Positions 60,558-64,000 of a stretch of 64,000 nt of DNA are shown here, in pieces. Both the position numbers and the translations under genes were made by a program. Source of the DNA: Niastella vici (GTDB lineage: Bacteria; Bacteroidota; Bacteroidia; Chitinophagales; Chitinophagaceae); assembly GCF_002077945.1 (NCBI RefSeq), contig NZ_LVYD01000065.1, positions 29,313 to 93,312 on the forward strand, read 5' to 3'. The notes beneath the pieces were generated by a model, which had not been told where the DNA came from, made no database searches, and worked only from the letters and a program-made list of their open reading frames with translations. Position 1 is the stretch's first letter, and every line of letters starts with the position of its first letter.

Positions 60558-60595
60558 AAATGAAAACGGGCTGGTCTTATGACCCGTTTTCATTT
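60558..60595 (-). terminator. Terminator hairpin, 13-bp perfect stem
   Basis: AAATGAAAACGGG at 60558-60570 is the exact reverse complement of CCCGTTTTCATTT at 60583-60595, with a 12-base loop. It lies 15 bases after the stop of the minus-strand gene at 60610. The stem ends in A/T runs on both sides, so it could work in both directions. Confidence 0.75.
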
Positions 60596-60609
60596 GATCT
60601 GTCGCTTTA

Positions 60610-61194
60610 TTACTTTTTCATAATCACCCAAATGGTGGTTTCCAAAAGATGGTTCACTTTGAACTTCTTTTCAAAGCTATCATACCATGCCAGGTCGGCA
60701 TCACTATTGAACTCGGCATCCAGGAAATCGTGAAATAAATGCTTTTCCGGAAATGAGCGTTTTAAATTATTAATGGTTAAGGGAATTATTTCATCTTTAC
60801 CGGAAACAGAATAGAAATATTTCTTCTCCCTCCTTATTCCTTTTCCCTGGGAAACATTCTGATCTTTAGAATATATCCATATCACACCTCTTTCTATAAA
60901 TGTATAAGGCACAAAGTTCCAGGTGCGCACTATCGTACCCTTGTTCTGATAGGCGAAAATATCATCTTTAAACAACTGTTTTTTTTCGCCATTATGCTTA
61001 ACAGTAATGAAAGGCTTCTCAAAAAATTCATTAAAATGAATTTTATTGATTTCTGCTCGTGTGTTACCAGCGTAAGACAACATATTATTTTCAAAATCTC
61101 TCTCGGTAAGATATATACCACTTTGAACGCGCTGAGCATTGGCATAGGTGCCCGAAAAGGCAACAAATACAATTGCCACAAATATTTTTTTCAT
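60610..61194 (-). CDS. Secreted hypothetical protein
   Basis: The 194-residue product starts with a signal peptide (MKKIFVAIVFVAFSGTYANAQ) and continues with SGIYLTERDFENNMLSYAG and several strand-like segments (FITVKHNGEKKQLFKDDIFAYQNKG). I know of similar secreted proteins in Bacteroidota but not of a function. A helix near the end (LFHDFLDAEF) is acidic. It is followed by a strong terminator, so it forms its own unit. Confidence 0.7.
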   Translation of the reverse strand: MKKIFVAIVFVAFSGTYANAQRVQSGIYLTERDFENNMLSYAGNTRAEINKIHFNEFFEKPFITVKHNGEKKQLFKDDIFAYQNKGTIVRTWNFVPYTFIERGVIWIYSKDQNVSQGKGIRREKKYFYSVSGKDEIIPLTINNLKRSFPEKHLFHDFLDAEFNSDADLAWYDSFEKKFKVNHLLETTIWVIMKK

Positions 61195-61316
61195 AAACTA
61201 AATTTTAAAATACTCTTTGAAGCAATAAAGTGGACGGGATGAGTACCCGTCAGGCAGCAGCAACTGCCTATAGAGCCCTGCAGGAAATTATTACGGGCAA
61301 TTAGTGAAAGCTCGAA

Positions 61317-61739
61317 TCAAATGCGAAAAACACAATTACGAACAAACAGGCTAACTTTTCCAGTTGATGGGGGGCCATGTGTTGTTGGGTATGCTAAAAC
61401 AGGCGAATGAATAAAAAAAGCAGATAATGTAAAGGGTGAATAAGCTGTGACAGGCAAGATTGGTTTTGGAAGTTTAAACCCTGCATCAACCGTTTTCTGA
61501 TCCTGGCCGATTTTAAACTGTTGGTGCTCATCATGACAGCAACCATTTACCTGATTAATGCAATGCTCGCCTTTGCCGGCTTTTACCATGCCGCAATAAG
61601 GGCAGGCATTAGATTTATCTTTCCCGTGCCCTAACCCCCAGGCAACCAACCTATCCATACAATAGTGGCGGTATGTATTAGCTCCAATAGAGGAGACAAG
61701 ATAAACCAGGGCTAATATGGCGACGAGGAACCGTTTCAT
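61317..61739 (-). CDS. HYC_CC_PP family protein
   Basis: The 140-residue product has a signal peptide (MKRFLVAILALVYLVSSIGANTY), the motif RHYCMDRLVAW, a central CPYCGMVKAGKGEHCINQVNGCCHDEHQQFKI with the CC pair, and THGPPSTG near the end. These are the three features that name the family. The Cys/His-rich middle suggests metal binding in the periplasm; these proteins are usually next to copper genes. A multicopper oxidase gene lies on the same strand nearby. Confidence 0.85.
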   Translation of the reverse strand: MKRFLVAILALVYLVSSIGANTYRHYCMDRLVAWGLGHGKDKSNACPYCGMVKAGKGEHCINQVNGCCHDEHQQFKIGQDQKTVDAGFKLPKPILPVTAYSPFTLSAFFIHSPVLAYPTTHGPPSTGKVSLFVRNCVFRI

Positions 61740-61838
61740 GATTTATGTAAACTGTCACATCACAAAGTTACTGTAATTAGGATGGTCATTAGTTCTCAAA
61801 TTTTAGAAAAGATTTACTTGTTGAAGTATTAATTGCCA

Positions 61839-62504
61839 TTAAAGAAGGGTGCCAGGCTTAAATGATTTATAAATTGAAATGCTTCCAAACAATGTATTTA
61901 ATTTCTTTAATTCCTGCACTTTTACAAACCCGTCCTCAATTAGATAGACCGGCAATAATCCCTTTACATTATCACGGGTAGTTGCAAAACCATCCAGCAA
62001 TTGAACCAGATAAAATAAAAGCCTTGTTCCCATATTACCGGGTTTTCCCCAATCAGCTATATTGAACTCTCCATCAGGTTTCAATACCCTGTACACTTCT
62101 TTGAAAGTCCGGTGCTTATCCTCATTACTCAGGTGATGAATCATAAGACTGCTGACTACTACATCAAAAAAATTTTCCGGGAAAGGAAGCTGATAAGAGT
62201 ATCCCTGAACGAGCTTTACGTCTGTATGTTGTTCTTTTATCTTCCTGGCAGCAATTGCAAGAATAACAGGATCACCATCCAGGCCTGTAACAATTGCGGA
62301 AGGGAATTCATTTTTTAGCATCAGCGATAAAGTCGCTGTTCCACAACCAATGTCTAATACCCGTTGCGGTTTTTTATTAGTAAAACTGTTAATGAAATAT
62401 GGTTTCCATGCTCTTTCCCGAAGTAGTTTCTCCAACACAGGATCATATAACCTGGTCAGCCGGTTATATTTTAAGGCAGGTATGTAAGTGGATGATTTGG
62501 GCAT
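61839..62504 (-). CDS. Class I SAM-dependent methyltransferase
   Basis: The 221-residue enzyme has the Rossmann motifs: VLDIGCGTATLSLMLK (motif I), GLDGDPVILAIAARK (motif II), FDVVVSSLMIHHLSNEDK (motif IV) and YRVLKPDGEFNIADWG. It should transfer a methyl group from SAM to an unknown acceptor. Its nearest relatives are quinone/sterol-type methyltransferases. The link to its neighbours is unclear. Confidence 0.85.
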   Translation of the reverse strand: MPKSSTYIPALKYNRLTRLYDPVLEKLLRERAWKPYFINSFTNKKPQRVLDIGCGTATLSLMLKNEFPSAIVTGLDGDPVILAIAARKIKEQHTDVKLVQGYSYQLPFPENFFDVVVSSLMIHHLSNEDKHRTFKEVYRVLKPDGEFNIADWGKPGNMGTRLLFYLVQLLDGFATTRDNVKGLLPVYLIEDGFVKVQELKKLNTLFGSISIYKSFKPGTLL

Positions 62505-62533
62505 AAAAACATTTAATTTTATTGCTTTATCAA

Positions 62534-62980
62534 TTATCCTTTTCTTGATGAATTATGGCTGATCATGATTTTCCATTTGCCATTTACTTACTTTAATACA
62601 GATGTAGCAACACCTTTCCGTTTTATTTCTGAATTATCTTTCACAAGAACAATTGTATAATTATACGTTTCAGAAGCAAAAGCATAATTGCCGGCAACCT
62701 GTACTTCACCTGTATAGTCACTAAACCTGAATGATTTGAATTCTTTCAATTCAGGGGTCAGGTGATGCTCCAGATAATGGGAATAACTTCCCTCGCTTGC
62801 GCCAGATTCATATATCCTGGAATCTGCCGTGAACAATTTTTCCGCCCCTTTCACCTCTAATTTTTCAATAGCATTATTGTATTGTTTTAGCACCGCTTTT
62901 ATTGCGTCTGTATCTTTATTTTGGGCAAATACACCCAAAGCCAGGAAGCTAATTACTAATACAAACACTGCCTTTTTCAT
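62534..62980 (-). pseudogene. SnoaL/DUF4440-like secreted protein with a premature stop
   Basis: From ATG at 62980 the frame encodes a signal peptide (MKKAVFVLVISFLALGVFAQ) and a SnoaL/NTF2-like domain (IKAVLKQYNNAIEKLEVKGAEKLFTADSRIYESGASEGSY). It meets TAA at 62588-62590 after GVATSVLK. The same frame then goes on with VNGKWKIMISHNSSRKG before a second TAA at 62534. That is the usual last strand of the family (NGKWKI). So one nonsense change cuts off the final 17 residues. The shortened protein may be unstable. Confidence 0.7.
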
Positions 62981-63043
62981 ATTCTATGTTTTTAGTTGAA
63001 AAATGTTTAGAGGAATGTTTCCATTGCATACATGAGAATGCCG

Positions 63044-64000
63044 CTAATAAGTTAGTGTAATACCTGCCCCCAATCCCATATCGCTGTCCAAATGGGTGGA
63101 AAGGTTAAAGTATTTGGTTATGATATACCTGAAGCCAACCTGGTATTCCTTATCAGTGTTAACCAGAAAGTTGAACCGTAAGCGTTTTGAAACCGGTATA
63201 TCTTCCCGTTTTAACTGGAAGCGCAGCTTCCCCTCACTGTCAATAGAACCATCGGCGATGATTAACATGGGTAATGTGTATTCAACACCTGCATGGAAAA
63301 CCTGTCTAAAGTTTTTTGTATTGGTTTGTCCGAACAAATTTGTGCGTGGAGCGAGCAGTTGTCCGAACAAATTTTTTTCAAATGGGTTGTCTAAGGTTCG
63401 TTTACGGAAGTCCCAGCCAATATATGGAAATAACCATTGCATTCGCCCTAAGTATCTTCCGAAATGACTTTCACTTTCGTAACCATCATGCTGATTTATG
63501 CCTATGCGCCATTCTGTCTGCAATCGGTAACGGGTATTGGCAAACATCAGTTCCCCGTCGCTACCATTGCTTTCTAAACCAACCTTTGCCATGGGATGTA
63601 TCATCCTGTCATCAGCAAATAATTTCCGTTGCGCCAATTTAGGGCTAGGTATTTCAGGGTTGGGCAAATTATTGTCATACCTGAAAATTCTGCCCATGCC
63701 GCTCATCATATGGTATAAAATGTGGCAATGAAAAAACCAGTCTCCACCGGGTTCCGTGGCTGCAAATTCTATGGTATCCTGTTCCATCGGCATCATGTCT
63801 ATGATATTTTTCATAGGAGCATACTCGCCCTGGCCGTTCAGCACCCTGAAATCATGGCCATGCAGGTGCATAGGGTGCCGCATCATGCTGTTGTTGAAGA
63901 GGATGAGCCGCACGTTCTCCCCTTTTTTAATAAGAATCCTATCGCTTTCAGAAACCACTTTGTTATCCAGACTCCAAACGTAGCGGTTCATATTTCCGGT
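63044..64000 (-). CDS. Multicopper oxidase with C-terminal extension (5' partial)
   Basis: The open frame enters from the right edge and ends at 63044. It holds the last cupredoxin domain of a CopA-type copper oxidase: HPMHLHGHDFRVLNG and HCHILYHMMSGMGRIF with the type 1, 2 and 3 copper ligands. About 210 further residues follow (KLAQRKLFADDRMIHPMAKVG, ending HLDSDMGLGAGITLTY) with the strand pattern of an outer-membrane barrel, reminiscent of CopB. So an oxidase-barrel fusion is likely. It should act in copper detoxification in the periplasm. A direct repeat TNLFGQ/NLFGQ lies in the extension. Confidence 0.8.
   Translation of the reverse strand, partial: TGNMNRYVWSLDNKVVSESDRILIKKGENVRLILFNNSMMRHPMHLHGHDFRVLNGQGEYAPMKNIIDMMPMEQDTIEFAATEPGGDWFFHCHILYHMMSGMGRIFRYDNNLPNPEIPSPKLAQRKLFADDRMIHPMAKVGLESNGSDGELMFANTRYRLQTEWRIGINQHDGYESESHFGRYLGRMQWLFPYIGWDFRKRTLDNPFEKNLFGQLLAPRTNLFGQTNTKNFRQVFHAGVEYTLPMLIIADGSIDSEGKLRFQLKREDIPVSKRLRFNFLVNTDKEYQVGFRYIITKYFNLSTHLDSDMGLGAGITLTY

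Overview
The window looks like an accessory (metal- and fluoride-resistance) stretch of a Bacteroidota chromosome or large plasmid, most likely from the Chitinophagales. The reasons are the AT-rich sequence, promoters of the TAnnTTTG type, few Shine-Dalgarno sites, many lipoproteins, and families typical of that phylum (DUF6799, DUF6660, HYC_CC_PP, DUF6088-type AbiEi, CusA-TolC fusions, tyrosine recombinases with a Bacteroidota-type arm domain). The assignment is inference; no rRNA or tRNA gene is present to confirm it.

Layout. 1-5.6 kb: the end of a porin-like protein, a tiny c-type cytochrome lipoprotein, an outer-membrane protein, DUF6799, YceI and DUF4136 proteins, an MBL-hydrolase remnant, an SRPBCC protein and a GH13 alpha-amylase. 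5.7-16.3 kb: a copper/silver-type cluster with an ArsR regulator, a CusA pump split into two reading frames, TolC, two adaptors, DUF2933 and DUF5676 membrane proteins and a P-type ATPase. 16.5-18.6 kb: a decayed island in which the first 150 codons of a tyrosine recombinase run in frame into a frameshifted KAP NTPase, followed by a truncated QatB-like gene. I read this as the ruin of a Qat anti-phage system. 19.2-36.3 kb: a fluoride-response region (below). 36.4-39.2 kb: duplicated OmpR-type response regulators and one histidine kinase. 39.3-46.4 kb: a beta-propeller lipoprotein, a TolC/adaptor/RND pump and a PAP2 phosphatase. 46.4-47.6 kb: a shortened EamA protein, a small membrane protein and a broken HD-domain gene. 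47.8-57.7 kb: a zinc/cadmium/cobalt-type cluster (DUF6660, a CzcA-TolC fusion, adaptor, membrane protein, ZntA-type ATPase, CadD). 57.7-64 kb: gene remnants, then minus-strand genes including a lone receiver protein, a frameshifted AbiEi antitoxin, HYC_CC_PP, a methyltransferase, a truncated SnoaL-like gene and the 3' end of a multicopper oxidase.

The main discovery is at 19.2-36.3 kb. Three sequences fit the fluoride (crcB-motif) riboswitch. The first precedes CLC-F, DUF190, CrcB and a universal stress protein. The second precedes a second CLC-F-like channel, a cation/proton antiporter, a small protein, an MFS carrier, enolase, family I pyrophosphatase, a metallophosphoesterase and a dynamin-like GTPase. 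Enolase and pyrophosphatase are classic targets of fluoride inhibition. The third precedes an unknown 188-residue protein, two MutS-like ATPases with an altered Walker B motif, and a second dynamin-like GTPase carrying a duplicated Cys/His module. In the first two, the 3' strand of the aptamer can pair instead with bases just before the start codon, which suggests translational control. The third unit looks like an undescribed fluoride-inducible ATPase/GTPase system.

Around these intact resistance genes many others are decaying (MBL, recombinase/QatA/QatB, EEP, EamA, HD, AbiEi, SnoaL). This fits an island built by repeated transfer and deletion under selection for metal and fluoride tolerance.
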